From CAWIUB01 sp963839175 (GTDB lineage: Bacteria > Actinomycetota > Actinomycetes > Mycobacteriales > Jatrophihabitantaceae), in NCBI GenBank assembly GCA_963839175.1, contig CAWIUB010000021.1, positions 57,077-121,076 of the forward strand: a stretch of DNA of 64,000 nt, in the 5' to 3' direction. Under the pieces are notes generated by a model that saw nothing but the letters and a program-made list of their open reading frames with translations, was not told the origin of the DNA and searched no databases. Position 1 is the stretch's first letter, and every line of letters begins with the position of its first letter. Position numbers and translations under genes: made by a program. Shown here piece after piece: positions 52,176 to 61,122 of the stretch.

Positions 52176-53528
52176 AGGGCTCCGGCAAAGTCGTGACTGG
52201 TGTGACTGATGTGACTTGTGTGGTGGCGGCGTGTCCGGCCGGAGAAGCAACGAGGCCCCGGTAGGAGGTGGTGGTCATCCAAGATCACCGCAGCCCTGGG
52301 AGCCTCGTTGCCTGTTCAGTCTGTCATGCCGTGCCCGCCGTTGACCGAGCAATCGTGCCAGGACTTGTTGGCCCGCTTTGCAGCGGTTCCCGATCCGCGC
52401 CGGCTGCGCGGGATCCGTCATCGGGTCTCCACGATCTTGGCGATCGCGGCGGCCGCGGTGGTGTGCGGAGCCCGTTCGTTCACCGCGATTGGCGAGTGGG
52501 CCGCGGACGCGCCGCAGTGGGTGCTCGCGGCCTTGGGTGCCCGCTGGCATCCGCTCTACGGGCGGTTCATCGCCCCTCATGAGGCCACGGTGCGACGCAC
52601 GATCTGCGCTGTGAACGGTGCGCAGTTCGATCAGGTGATCAACGCCTGGCTCGCCGAAAGGGCCGCGGAGGGCGCGCAACCCGACGACGATGCCGGTGAC
52701 GGGTCCGGGTTGCTGCCAGCGGTGGCCGTGGATGGCAAGACGGTGCGCGGCGCTTGGCGCGCCGACGGGTCGCAGGTGCATCTGCTGTCTGCGATCAGCC
52801 ACGGCAGCGGCCTGGTGCTCGCCCAACGCGAGATCGCGGCCAAGACCAACGAAATCCCCGAACTCGCCCCGCTGCTGGCCGACCTGGACCTCGACGGGGT
52901 GGTCGTCAGCGCCGACGCGCTGCATACCCAGCGGGCCACCGCCGAGCACCTGGTCGGCGAGCGGGGCGCGCACTACGTGTTCACCGTCAAGGCCAACCAG
53001 CCCAAACTGCTCGCCGCCGTCGCCGAAGCGATGTCCGGGATGCCGAGCCAGTTCGCACCCGAACACGTCGAGGTCGACCGTGGGCACGGGCGCACCGAAC
53101 AGCGCTCCTGCCGCGTCAAGACGATCACGCCCGGTGACGAGATCGATTTCCCCTACGCGGCACAGGTATTCCGCGTGCGACGCGACACCGGCGGACTGGA
53201 CGGGCAACGCGTGCGCAAGGAGATTGCCTACGGCATCACCAGCCTGCCCACCACGCACGCCGGCGCCGAACAGCTGTCCTGGTACACCCGCGGCCACTGG
53301 AGGATAGAGAACGCACTGCACTGGGTCCGCGACGTGACCTACGACGAGGACCGCTCCCAGGTACGCACCGGCACCGGCCCCCGCCTGATGGCCAGCCTGC
53401 GCAACCTCGCCATCAGCGCGCTGCGCCTGAACGGTCACACCAACATCGCCTCCGCGATCCGCTGGACCGCCCGCGATCCCGCAAGATCACTACAGATTCT
53501 CGGCATCACCTGACTTTGCCGGAGCCCT
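52176..53528. mobile_element. ISAs1-family insertion sequence with intact target duplication
   Basis: 1353 bp bounded by perfect 17-bp inverted repeats AGGGCTCCGGCAAAGTC and GACTTTGCCGGAGCCCT. Both sides are flanked by the same 12 bp, GATCAAAACGCC (52164-52175 and 53529-53540). Complete ends, intact transposase and an unmutated duplication indicate a recent, probably mobile copy. Confidence 0.92.
52326..53513 (+). CDS. ISAs1-family transposase
   Basis: 395 residues from ATG 52326 (in-frame start codons exist upstream). The N-terminus FAAVPDPRRLRGIRHRVSTI is the H-repeat/DUF4338-like associated domain. The DDE domain shows LPAVAVDGKTVRGAWRADGS (first Asp), VVVSADALHTQRATAEHLVG (second Asp), HYVFTVKANQPKLLAAVAEA and the C-terminal SWYTRGHWRIENALHWVRDV (catalytic Glu). 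Full length without stops. It lies wholly inside the inverted repeats. Confidence 0.93.
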   Translation: MPCPPLTEQSCQDLLARFAAVPDPRRLRGIRHRVSTILAIAAAAVVCGARSFTAIGEWAADAPQWVLAALGARWHPLYGRFIAPHEATVRRTICAVNGAQFDQVINAWLAERAAEGAQPDDDAGDGSGLLPAVAVDGKTVRGAWRADGSQVHLLSAISHGSGLVLAQREIAAKTNEIPELAPLLADLDLDGVVVSADALHTQRATAEHLVGERGAHYVFTVKANQPKLLAAVAEAMSGMPSQFAPEHVEVDRGHGRTEQRSCRVKTITPGDEIDFPYAAQVFRVRRDTGGLDGQRVRKEIAYGITSLPTTHAGAEQLSWYTRGHWRIENALHWVRDVTYDEDRSQVRTGTGPRLMASLRNLAISALRLNGHTNIASAIRWTARDPARSLQILGIT

Positions 53529-53540
53529 GATCAAAACGCC

Positions 53541-54359
53541 CAGCAAAATCGTCCGATCTCTGGTCCGGCATCAACACGCAGCAGAAGGATTGACTGGGCG
53601 TGTCCATGGCGGACTTACTGTAAGCCCAGCGTCCTCACTGGCTAGCAGCACGAAGTCCGTCACGGCGCCGATCATGCGATCAGTCATCTGCAACATCAGC
53701 TGTCACGCACGCACATCGGCATTCGGGTCGATTATTCCGGTGACAGATTTCCTGATCTGTGTGCATAGAGCGCGCTCTCGACGGCTTGTGCGGCCGGTCA
53801 TATCGGCGGATCTTGCGCAGGGTGACGTGCGCGGCGTTGACGCGGATCGGCCCCTAGACGCGGGTGACGCGGAGCAGGATTCCGTGCCCGGGCGGCTCGT
53901 CAACTCGTGCCTAGTCCACGGCGTCTGGCGCTCGGCGGCCGAGGTTGTTCGACTCACGTCCGACATGCGTCCCGGGCCACGTAGCGGTGAGCGCATAATC
54001 GCGACTGCGGCCCGCGTCATCTTGCGCTTTGCCTCGCGGCGAATTGCGATCTTTCTAGCGCGACGCCGATGGAATTGCTGTTCAGGTGACGACCGTCAGG
54101 TGGTCAAGAAATCGGCTTCAGCAGTTGGTCCGAACGCGCAATTTGGATCGCGTCGATGCACCTCGTCGACCGCGTCGAGCCCACGTCACCGGCTTCGCAC
54201 TGGTGTCTCGTCTCCACCAGCCATGTCTCGCTTTGTGCGACTCCACGCCGCCATTTCCTGGATCCTCAATAGCCCTTCCAATGACACCGAATATCGATTA
54301 CCAACGGCAACCATGGCTAACTAACAATTCCCAAGTCTTTACCGAATTGCGGTACGTAT
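53541..54359. other. No clear gene; upstream region of a plasmid-type relaxase
   Basis: About 820 nt. Frames are open on both strands but match nothing recognised. One minus-strand stretch near 53580-53700 reads TDRMIGAVTDFVLLASEDAG, peptide-like but without a start. The last 120 nt (54240-54360) are clearly richer in A+T than the rest of the window, suggesting acquired DNA and a promoter or transfer origin for the relaxase. Confidence 0.35.
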
Positions 54360-54376
54360 GCTACCAATTTGGTAGC
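54360..54376. promoter_or_regulatory. Palindromic operator candidate upstream of the relaxase
   Basis: GCTACCAA-T-TTGGTAGC is a perfect 8-bp inverted repeat with a one-base centre, about 60 nt before the relaxase ATG, in an AT-rich stretch. Size and symmetry fit a dimeric repressor site, such as an autoregulated plasmid control gene. Confidence 0.5.
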
Positions 54377-54438
54377 CAAAGCCCCTAGCGGGGGTGACCA
54401 GGAATCGCATTGTCGGACGTTATTGGGTGTTGTTGGTA

Positions 54439-55430
54439 ATGCATGGTGGGGTGAAGGTTTACCGCGGTGCACCTTCTGCTGCCCGCAACTACTTGGAGGC
54501 CGACCGGTCACGTGCGGACGACTACTACCTGGCCGAGGGGACCGGGATAGCCCGCCGGTTCACCGCCGGCCCGGACGCACCCATGGTCGAGCTCGCAGCG
54601 CTGAGCGGTGACGGGTATGAGGGGTGGGTCGCCGGGCTCGACCCGGAGACCGGTGAACCGCGAGGCCGCTTGCGCACTGATGGCCAGGCGGTGCGGTTCG
54701 TCGAGGTGACCATCAATGGACCGAAGTCGTGGTCGCTCGCAGCGGAGCTACACGCCGATGTCGCGGTCGCGTACGAGGCGGCGCAGGACCGTGCCGCGGC
54801 GCAGGTGATCGGCTGGCTCGCCCGGCACGCGACGACCCGGATCGGGCCGCGCGGCGCTCAGGTCGCTGTCCCGGTTGAGCGGCTCGAGGCGGTGACGGTG
54901 CGGCACTACACCTCCCGCTCAGGCGACCCGCACCGGCATCTGCACCTTCAGGTCAGCGCCCGCGTGTTCGCCGCCGGCAAGTGGCGCGGGTTGGAGTCAG
55001 TGGCGTTCCGCGATTCCATCGGCGCGATCAACGGCATCGGGCATGCCGCGGTGGCGTGCGATCCGGACTTCCGCGCCGCACTGGCCGCGCACGGCTACAG
55101 CCTCACCCCGGACGGTGAGGTCGAGCAGCTCGCGCCGTTCGTCGGCGCGTTCTCCAAGCGCACGGCACAGATAGCGACGCTGCTCGACCGCTACGAAGCC
55201 GGATGGCGTGCCGACCACCCGGGCGTTGAGCCGGGGCCGAAGCTGCGGCGGGCGTGGGACGCGCGGGCGTGGGCCGAAGACCGGCCCGACAAAGTCATCC
55301 CGCGCTCGGGTGAGGAGTTGCGGCAGCGGTGGCTCGGCGAGTTGGCCGAGCTCGGTTACCGCGACCGCGACAAGGCGGTCCAGCTCGCGCTGCCACTGAC
55401 CGGGCAGCTCGACCGAGACGCCGCCGCGCT
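54439..55430 (+). pseudogene. MobF-type relaxase, N-terminal domain only
   Basis: ATG 54439 opens MHGGVKVYRGAPSAARNYLE with the tyrosine pair DDYYLAEGTG. FVEVTINGPKSWSLAAELHA follows, and the HUH metal site is SGDPHRHLHLQVSARVFAAG (HxHxH). This is the nicking domain of actinobacterial TrwC/MobF relaxases, which start conjugative transfer at oriT. Normal proteins exceed 1000 residues with a RecD-like helicase; here homology stops after about 330 residues near 55430. The frame continues through an out-of-frame hydrolase fragment into the methyltransferase at 55891. Confidence 0.85.
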
Positions 55431-55894
55431 CACCGCTCGGCGCCGTCATGACGCGTCTGCCGCCGAGCCGGCGCGGCGTCCGCGCGTTCTTGCGCGCAAT
55501 CGGTCACCGCGCGAGCCTCGCCGCCGGACGGATCCCGGACGAGTTGCTCGACTGGCATGTCGCCTTCGACCGGGAGACGGACACGCTCCGCAACGAACGC
55601 GCGATGGTCCGCGCGCTCGTCGACTGGCGCCATGGTCGGCTGCGGCCGGGCGTCACGTTCGCCGACGCGGAGCTCGCGGCGATCGAGCGGCCGACGATGC
55701 TCGTCTATGGCACCGCCGACCCGACGGGGACGCTCGACGTCTTCGGCCGGCTCGTGGGCGTGCTCCCGCGCGGCGAGCTGCGGGTGATCGACGGTGCCGG
55801 GCACATGCCCTGGCTCGACGACCCCGGCGCGGCCGCCGATGCCGTCCGCCGCTCCCTCACCATCTCGGACGACCAGCGGGAGCAGACACGATGA
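55430..55894 (+). pseudogene. Alpha/beta hydrolase, C-terminal part
   Basis: From ATG 55448 a 148-residue frame gives LPPSRRGVRAFLRAIGHRAS, WHVAFDRETDTLRNERAMVR, PTMLVYGTADPTG (Asp of the triad) and LRVIDGAGHMPWLDDPGAAA (His of the triad). The N-terminal half with the nucleophile elbow is absent; it was cut where the relaxase fragment joins. It ends in an ATGA overlap with the methyltransferase, so these two genes were originally an operon. Confidence 0.75.
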
Positions 55895-56727
55895 GCGAGG
55901 ACTACCGCAGCACCGTCCAGGAGATCGCGCAGGCGATGGCGCCCGGCTGGGAGCGCCGACGCGCGTTCCTGGAAGACACCGCGGCGCCGGTGCGCGAGTG
56001 GCTGATCCGCGAGCTGGCGCCACGGCCCGGCGAGACCGTGCTCGAGCTGGCGGCCGGCGCCGGCGACACGGGGTTCGAGGCGGCCGCGACCCTCGGTGCG
56101 ACCGGCCGGCTGATCACGACCGACGTCTCGTCGCCGATGCTCGACGTCGCCCGCCGCCGCGGCGCCGAGCTCGGCGTCGAAAACGTCGAGTACCGGGTTG
56201 TCGACGCGGAACGCATCGAGCTGGACTCCGATTCGGTGGACGGCGTCTTGTGCCGGTTCGGCTACATGCTGATGGCCGAGCCCGGCGCGGCGCTGGCCGA
56301 GACGCGCCGCGTGCTGCGCCCGGGCGGCCGGCTCGCCCTCGCGGTCTGGGGCCCGCCGCAGCGCAACCCGTACTTCACCATCCTCGGCTCGATCCTGGTC
56401 GAGCACGGGCAGCTGCCGCCGCCGAACCCCGCGGAACCCGGCATCTTCGCGATGGCCAGCGCGGAACGAATCCACGCGCTGCTCGACCGCGCGGGCTTCG
56501 CGAGCGTGCGCCCCAGCGAGGTGCCGGTCCGGTTCGCCGTCGCGGACGTGGGCGAGTACCTGGACATCATCGCCGACACCGCCGGCCCGATCGGGCTCGC
56601 GGTGCGGGCGCTGTCCGACGCCACCCGCGCCGCAGTAGCGGCCGCCGTTGCGGACATGTTCGCTCGATTCGCCAGAGCCGACGGCTACCGGATCGACGGT
56701 CTCGCCCTCTGCGTGGCGGCACGCTGA
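55891..56727 (+). CDS. Class I SAM-dependent methyltransferase
   Basis: 278 residues from ATG 55891, overlapping the hydrolase stop by 4 nt. Motif I is ETVLELAAGAGDTGFEAAAT, motif II LITTDVSSPMLDVARRRGAE, and VDGVLCRFGYMLMAEPGAAL with RRVLRPGGRLALAVWGPPQR follows (post-motif III LRPGG). It resembles UbiE/Methyltransf_11 proteins acting on small molecules or lipids. Its reading frame is the same as that of the truncated relaxase upstream, so a fusion product is possible. Confidence 0.85.
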   Translation: MSEDYRSTVQEIAQAMAPGWERRRAFLEDTAAPVREWLIRELAPRPGETVLELAAGAGDTGFEAAATLGATGRLITTDVSSPMLDVARRRGAELGVENVEYRVVDAERIELDSDSVDGVLCRFGYMLMAEPGAALAETRRVLRPGGRLALAVWGPPQRNPYFTILGSILVEHGQLPPPNPAEPGIFAMASAERIHALLDRAGFASVRPSEVPVRFAVADVGEYLDIIADTAGPIGLAVRALSDATRAAVAAAVADMFARFARADGYRIDGLALCVAAR

Positions 56728-56869
56728 ACTCGGCGAGCTCCCGCCGCACCGGGCTCACCGGATCTCAGCCGCTCGTCTTCGAGCACGGACCCTCATCAAC
56801 CATGCCAAGAGCCTCCCGCCGAGAGCTGCTCCTAGGCACATGCATGCACGGCTGAACCGCGCAGGGTCC

Positions 56870-57480
56870 CCCGGGTTCACGCGGTGGTCATTCCGGTGGC
56901 CAGTCGATGAGAGGTCTGCCAATCTCCCACTCGTGACCGAACGGATCGATGGCTCTGCCACCCGCCAGTGGAGGCGTGAGCTCGACCGCCTCAACATATG
57001 CGGAAATGAGCATCTGCTCGACCTGGGATGCGGCCGCGGCGCCGTGCTCATCGAGGCCGCCCAACGCCTGCCCAACGGTCGCGCGGTCGGCGTGGACTTG
57101 TGGCGCGGCCAGGATCAAAGCGCCACGGCAACGACCCCAACGTCACCCTCGCCAACGCCGAAGCCGCCGGCGTCGCCGACCGCGTGGAGCTGCACACCGC
57201 CGACATGACTCAACTGCCGTTTCCCGAGGACAGTTTCGACGTGGTCACCAGCGCGCTGGCAATCCACAACATCCCGACCTCTGCCGCACGCGCACAGGCA
57301 CCAGACGAGGCGAAGCGCGTGCTACGCCCCGGAGGACGGCTGCGGATAGCGGACTTCCGACACGTCGACCGCTACCGAGAGCACCTGGGGCACGACGCCG
57401 AACAACGCGAGCTGGGCCCCAGCTATTGGTACGGCGGCCCATGGGCGGCCACCACGCTGCTGAGCACCATAAAGCACTGA
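56870..57480 (+). pseudogene. Second SAM-methyltransferase remnant, frameshifted
   Basis: NEHLLDLGCGRGAVLIEAAQ and RLPNGRAVGVDLWRGQDQS lie in one frame; after about 5 extra bases near 57118, the match continues in the next: NDPNVTLANAEAAGVADRVE, DMTQLPFPEDSFDVVTSALA, RVLRPGGRLRIADFRHVDRY, ending SYWYGGPWAATTLLSTIKH. The N-terminal transmembrane or leader part is not recognisable. One frameshift and no start suggest a pseudogene. Confidence 0.7.
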
Positions 57481-57603
57481 CCTGGTCGCCCCCTTGAACC
57501 AGAGCCGCCAACCCGTCGCACTAGCCGGATCCTGCTCTGGAACCGAGCCCGATCTCTCAACCGGTCGATGTGTGGAGGTCTGGTGCGCCAAGGGCTGAAG
57601 AAG

Positions 57604-57969
57604 TCAGCTCGCTGGCTGAGCAGGCTTGAGGAGCCGTTCACCGGTCAGGTAGACCAGCGCGTGATGGACGACGGACACCGTCGCGAGGGCGATGCCGAGC
57701 GCTGGCTGTCCTGCCGTGTATAGCGCGGTCGCGGCGAGGCCGGAGATGGCCAATTCCTCGGCCAGGCGCAGGGGCTCGGCCAGCCGGCCGGCAAAGCGGA
57801 AGTCGAGGGCGCCCCAGACGCCGAACCCGCCCGCAGGCGCCGCTAGCGCGAGAAGCACTTTAGTGGCCGAGTTACCACCGGCTTGGTATCCCCAGTAGGC
57901 CAGCGCGCCGACCACACCGGCTTCGACGATGCCACGCAGAGCGAGATTGAACCGCTTTGCCGGTGTCAC
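57604..57969 (-). CDS. YrdB/DUF2568 family membrane protein
   Basis: 121 residues from a GTG at 57969 with AAGGAGG 9 nt upstream, which fixes the start. Four membrane helices (LRGIVEAGVVGALAYWGYQA, KVLLALAAPAGGFGVWGALD, AEELAISGLAATALYTAGQP, LGIALATVSVVHHALVYLTG), the DUF2568/YrdB arrangement. Function unknown. 53 nt separate its start from the stop of the hydrolase gene on the same strand. Confidence 0.85.
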   Translation of the reverse strand: MTPAKRFNLALRGIVEAGVVGALAYWGYQAGGNSATKVLLALAAPAGGFGVWGALDFRFAGRLAEPLRLAEELAISGLAATALYTAGQPALGIALATVSVVHHALVYLTGERLLKPAQPAS

Positions 57970-58022
57970 CGTGTTCCGGCCTCCTTCCAGCGAAGATCGG
58001 CTGCTACCCGTCACGGGGCGGG

Positions 58023-58820
58023 TCAGCTGGCGGTGACCTCCTTGCAGAACCGAACCAACGGCGGGTTCACCAGCTGCGGGTACTCGACGTGGGGGTAGTG
58101 ACCGGCGCCGGGAACCATGACGACCTCGGCGTGGAGCCGTTCGGCGATCCACCCGGCTTCAGCGGCCGGGTCGGAGAAGTCCGGGTCGGCCGCACCCATG
58201 ACCACCAGCGCCGGCGCCTTCACCCCTCCGACACGGGCCTCGGCCGGTTCGTGGCTGGTGCGGGTAGTTGCCGTGAACGCCTTGCGGTGCCCATGCCGTT
58301 TCATGCTGGCCGCGATCGCGTCGCGGTGCTCCGCGAAGTCCTCGGGTTTGCGGCCTGGGTACAGCTTCGGCTGGTAGGAGGCCCACATCTTCGGCGCCCA
58401 CGGCCCGGACATCAATCCCTTGAACACGAGCACCATCACCGGGTTGGTCGGCGGGTTACGTACGAACGGGCCGACCAACACCAGCCCCGCCACCGCCTCC
58501 GGGCGTTCGGCGCCGGCCCAGACCGCCGCACCAGCGGCCATCGAGTTCCCGACCAGCACCGCCCCGCCACCAAGATGCCCGACCAGCGCAAGGGCATCCT
58601 GACCGGCGGCGACGTCGTCATACCGGTCGAAGGTGGCGTCGCTGTCGCCATGCCCGCGCAGGTCCATCGTGGCAACGCGGAACCCGGCCGTGGTCAGCGC
58701 CGGCACGGTGTACCGGTAGCTGCTCCGGAGCTCGCCCATCCCCGGCACACACACCACCAGCGGCCCGTCCCCGGTCACGTCGAAGGCAACACGACCTCCG
58801 GGGCGATCCAGCATCTGCAC
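58023..58820 (-). CDS. Alpha/beta hydrolase
   Basis: 265 residues from GTG 58820 (ATG 58814 is an alternative). The fold markers are complete: VCVPGMGELRSSYRYTVPAL (oxyanion region), MDLRGHGDSD, the nucleophile elbow LVGNSMAAGAAVWAGAERPE, Asp in VVMGAADPDFSDP and His in VPGAGHYPHVEYPQL. Ser-Asp-His triad intact. The elbow reads GNSMA rather than GHSMG, which is common in epoxide hydrolase/dehalogenase-like members. Substrate unknown. It lies upstream of yrdB on the same strand. Confidence 0.85.
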   Translation of the reverse strand: MQMLDRPGGRVAFDVTGDGPLVVCVPGMGELRSSYRYTVPALTTAGFRVATMDLRGHGDSDATFDRYDDVAAGQDALALVGHLGGGAVLVGNSMAAGAAVWAGAERPEAVAGLVLVGPFVRNPPTNPVMVLVFKGLMSGPWAPKMWASYQPKLYPGRKPEDFAEHRDAIAASMKRHGHRKAFTATTRTSHEPAEARVGGVKAPALVVMGAADPDFSDPAAEAGWIAERLHAEVVMVPGAGHYPHVEYPQLVNPPLVRFCKEVTAS

Positions 58821-59460
58821 TCTTGACCCTGTCAACCTGGCCAGTCCTCTCCGCACCAGCAGCGTCAGGGACCAGGTTCGAACCAGACGTGAGAGGCCCC
58901 TACGGTTGCGACAGGGATTAGCGTCACCCGACCCCTGCCGCCGGACTCCGGCGCCGTCATCAGCCGACACCGCCGTTCTAATCCGTCTCGCAACGCGAGT
59001 CAATGCGCATCGGCGTTCATGGCTCAACTTCGGGCGCTTCTTCAGCGCCCTCTCCCACCCATGGGGACGGCCCTGGCATCCCGGCGGAGTCGCCCGGGAA
59101 CAATCAGGTTTAGCAAGTCGTCGCGCGCGTCGGACGTTGAGGCAGCCGCAGACCTTCCCGCGGCAGCGACCTTCTGCCGGCGCAGCTACGGCGTCGCGTA
59201 AGCGAACCTCTGCGAGACGTTGCTACCCGACTCGATCGGACCTACCAAGGATGATCAAGGCCGTCCCGCAGGGGATCCTCAACTGACACGGCCCGGCCGC
59301 ACATATGCGCAGCGGCCGAGACACCTACTGGCCATCGAACACGCGCCAGAATCGGCGATACCCCCGTCGAGGTTGTGACGTTGCGTGCGGATCGCGAGCG
59401 GCCGTCTCACGCTGGATCCACTTGCCGCTCAATCGCGCGACCGCGGCACGGCTGACCAAG
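58821..59460. other. Gene-free stretch
   Basis: About 640 nt between the hydrolase start and the MTHFR-like stop. Open frames are short, with no ribosome-binding site or domain. Nothing recognised. Confidence 0.3.
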
Positions 59461-60381
59461 TCACACGCGAAGCTCCGCACTGAGTTGCACCGCCAGACGC
59501 ACCGCCATCTCGATTTCGACGCGCCGGATAGACACGCTTTCGACGTTGATGCCGAACGGGACGCCGAGATCGCGGCAGTAGGTGATGAGGTCGGTAGCCG
59601 TGGCGAGAGCCAGCCGGTAGGACGCGTCGAGCGGGTCGGTCGCGTGTCTGAGGTCGTTCTCGATCCAGCGCGGGACGTCAACGCCGAGCCAGCGCAGGAA
59701 CTCCAGGGTGCGCATCGACCCGCACACCGAGAATGTGAAGACGATGGGTGCGACGCCGGTGCCGCGCTCGGCGCACGCGTAGTGGTAGTCGGAGACCAGG
59801 TTCTTCGCCGCGTTGATGTCGTAGACGACCTGGGTCACGAAGAAGCGGTTGCCCGCGTCCTGCTTCGCCAGCAGTCGCAGATGTTCGTCGTCGCGCCGAC
59901 TGTGCCGCTCGGGTATCGCGACACCGCCCACCAACAACGCCGGGTTCGCTTCGCGGCTCAGTGCCTGCGCCTGCGTCAATGACGTCTGTGACCGGCTTCC
60001 GCGGCTGGCCGCTCCGACCAGCACCGTCATCACCCGCGAAGGATCTTGCTCTTCCAACCAGGCCCGCAGCTGCGCAGGTGAGTACTTGCCCACCGCGCGG
60101 TAGACGATCACCGGGGCTGCCCAGTTAGTGAGGTTGTCGGCGAGGAAGGCCGCCGGGTCAAGGGTCGGCATGAACGGGAAGGGCCGCTGCGCCGGGTTGC
60201 GCGCCGCTTCGTCGGCGAGGTCGTAAAGGATTAACCCATCGACGTCCAAGGGCCCGAGGCGAGCGAGGGTGGCGTCGGCGATCTCTTGCGCCCGGTCGCC
60301 GGCGCTGGCTGCGCGCGGCGGTGTCAACGCAAACAGGAGGAACTCTCCCGACCCGCTGGCAATCCGGTCGGCCAAACTCAT
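59461..60381 (-). CDS. Methylenetetrahydrofolate reductase-like protein
   Basis: 306 residues from ATG 60381 (MSLADRIASGSG). TIM-barrel elements of the MTHFR family are visible: EFLLFALTPPRAAS (in place of the usual FEFFPPK), GLILYDLADEAARN, VIVYRAVGKYSPAQLRAWLE, AIPERHSRRDDEHLRLLAKQ (the HP/R-HSR-rich segment), FFVTQVVYDINAAKNLVSDY and GINVESVSI near the end. It differs from standard MetF in the first strand, so it may act on another folate or tetrahydropterin. Isolated gene; no operon partners. Confidence 0.7.
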   Translation of the reverse strand: MSLADRIASGSGEFLLFALTPPRAASAGDRAQEIADATLARLGPLDVDGLILYDLADEAARNPAQRPFPFMPTLDPAAFLADNLTNWAAPVIVYRAVGKYSPAQLRAWLEEQDPSRVMTVLVGAASRGSRSQTSLTQAQALSREANPALLVGGVAIPERHSRRDDEHLRLLAKQDAGNRFFVTQVVYDINAAKNLVSDYHYACAERGTGVAPIVFTFSVCGSMRTLEFLRWLGVDVPRWIENDLRHATDPLDASYRLALATATDLITYCRDLGVPFGINVESVSIRRVEIEMAVRLAVQLSAELRV

Positions 60382-60854
60382 GATCGGCAATGTAACGGCT
60401 CGCAAGAAGCCGCCATGCGCGACCTTCGGCCATATTGGGAAGCACTTACGAGCGACTCGCTTTGCATCGGCCGCACATAATCACCCACACAGGGACGGAC
60501 AACGCACCCCGAAGTCCGCGAAGTAATCGGCGCTCGCGCTCGCCGCGTTGATCAGGATCGTGAGGCGCGTCGCGCCGCCATGCATGTCAGGTAGCCGAGT
60601 GAGGACCACGTCCGAGCCGTCGTTCGGCTCGTGGACCTTCGACGGCGAGACATGCGCGTTACGCCGACCATCAGACATTCTGCACGCGACCGCAGTGCTT
60701 CGGTTGGTGGTGAGCGACCCGCGTGTTTCGCTTGGGGTGGGCTGGCAGGATCGGCTTGGGCGCCCGAGTCGCTCGTCCGGGTCGGGAGCCTCAATGAGGA
60801 CGATCTGGCGGCGGCGTTCGGCGCAGTGTTGTCTTGAGCGCCGCATGCAGCATC
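60382..60854. other. Gene-free stretch with a possible remnant
   Basis: About 470 nt. One plus-strand frame has SFGSWTFDGETCALRRPSDI, and another ends VRVGSLNEDDLAAAFGAVLS before a TGA at 60835-60837. They could be pieces of one decayed gene (frameshift near 60740), but I do not recognise a family. Confidence 0.3.
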
Positions 60855-61100
60855 TCAGGCTGCAGCGTGCGTGGCCAGCAGTTCGCGCACCTGTCCGGGC
60901 GTCGGCACCCGGCCGGCGAGCAGTACGTGCTCGTCGACCACGAGTGCTGGTGTGCTCATGACGCCGTAGCTGGCGATCGTGGGGTAGTCACTGACTTTCT
61001 CGATCTGTGCGTCGAGTTCGAGTTGGATGAGGGCGTCGCGGGTGACGCGCTCGAGTGCTGCGCAGTTGGTGCAACCTGAGCCGAGGATCTTGATCAGCAT
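60855..61100 (-). CDS. Small thioredoxin-like redox protein
   Basis: 81 residues from ATG 61100, with AAAGGAG 8 nt upstream. KILGSGCTNCAALERVTRDA has the redox CxxC (C10, C13), and VMSTPALVVDEHVLLAGRVP has the cis-Pro. This is the redox-active disulfide protein 2 (Thioredoxin_3) family. It is the third gene of an ArsR-permease-thioredoxin operon and may supply thiol reduction or metalloid handling for the permease. Confidence 0.88.
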   Translation of the reverse strand: MLIKILGSGCTNCAALERVTRDALIQLELDAQIEKVSDYPTIASYGVMSTPALVVDEHVLLAGRVPTPGQVRELLATHAAA

Positions 61101-61122
61101 TGCGGTTCTCCTTTGGTGGCGG

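Noticed and set aside
53590..54324. 244-codon plus-strand frame upstream of the relaxase
   Set aside because: No recognisable domain, mixed composition, and overlapping frames on the opposite strand are equally open.
54394..56727. Single 777-residue multidomain protein
   Set aside because: The middle is an out-of-frame hydrolase, so the natural genes are a relaxase fragment, a hydrolase fragment and a separate methyltransferase.
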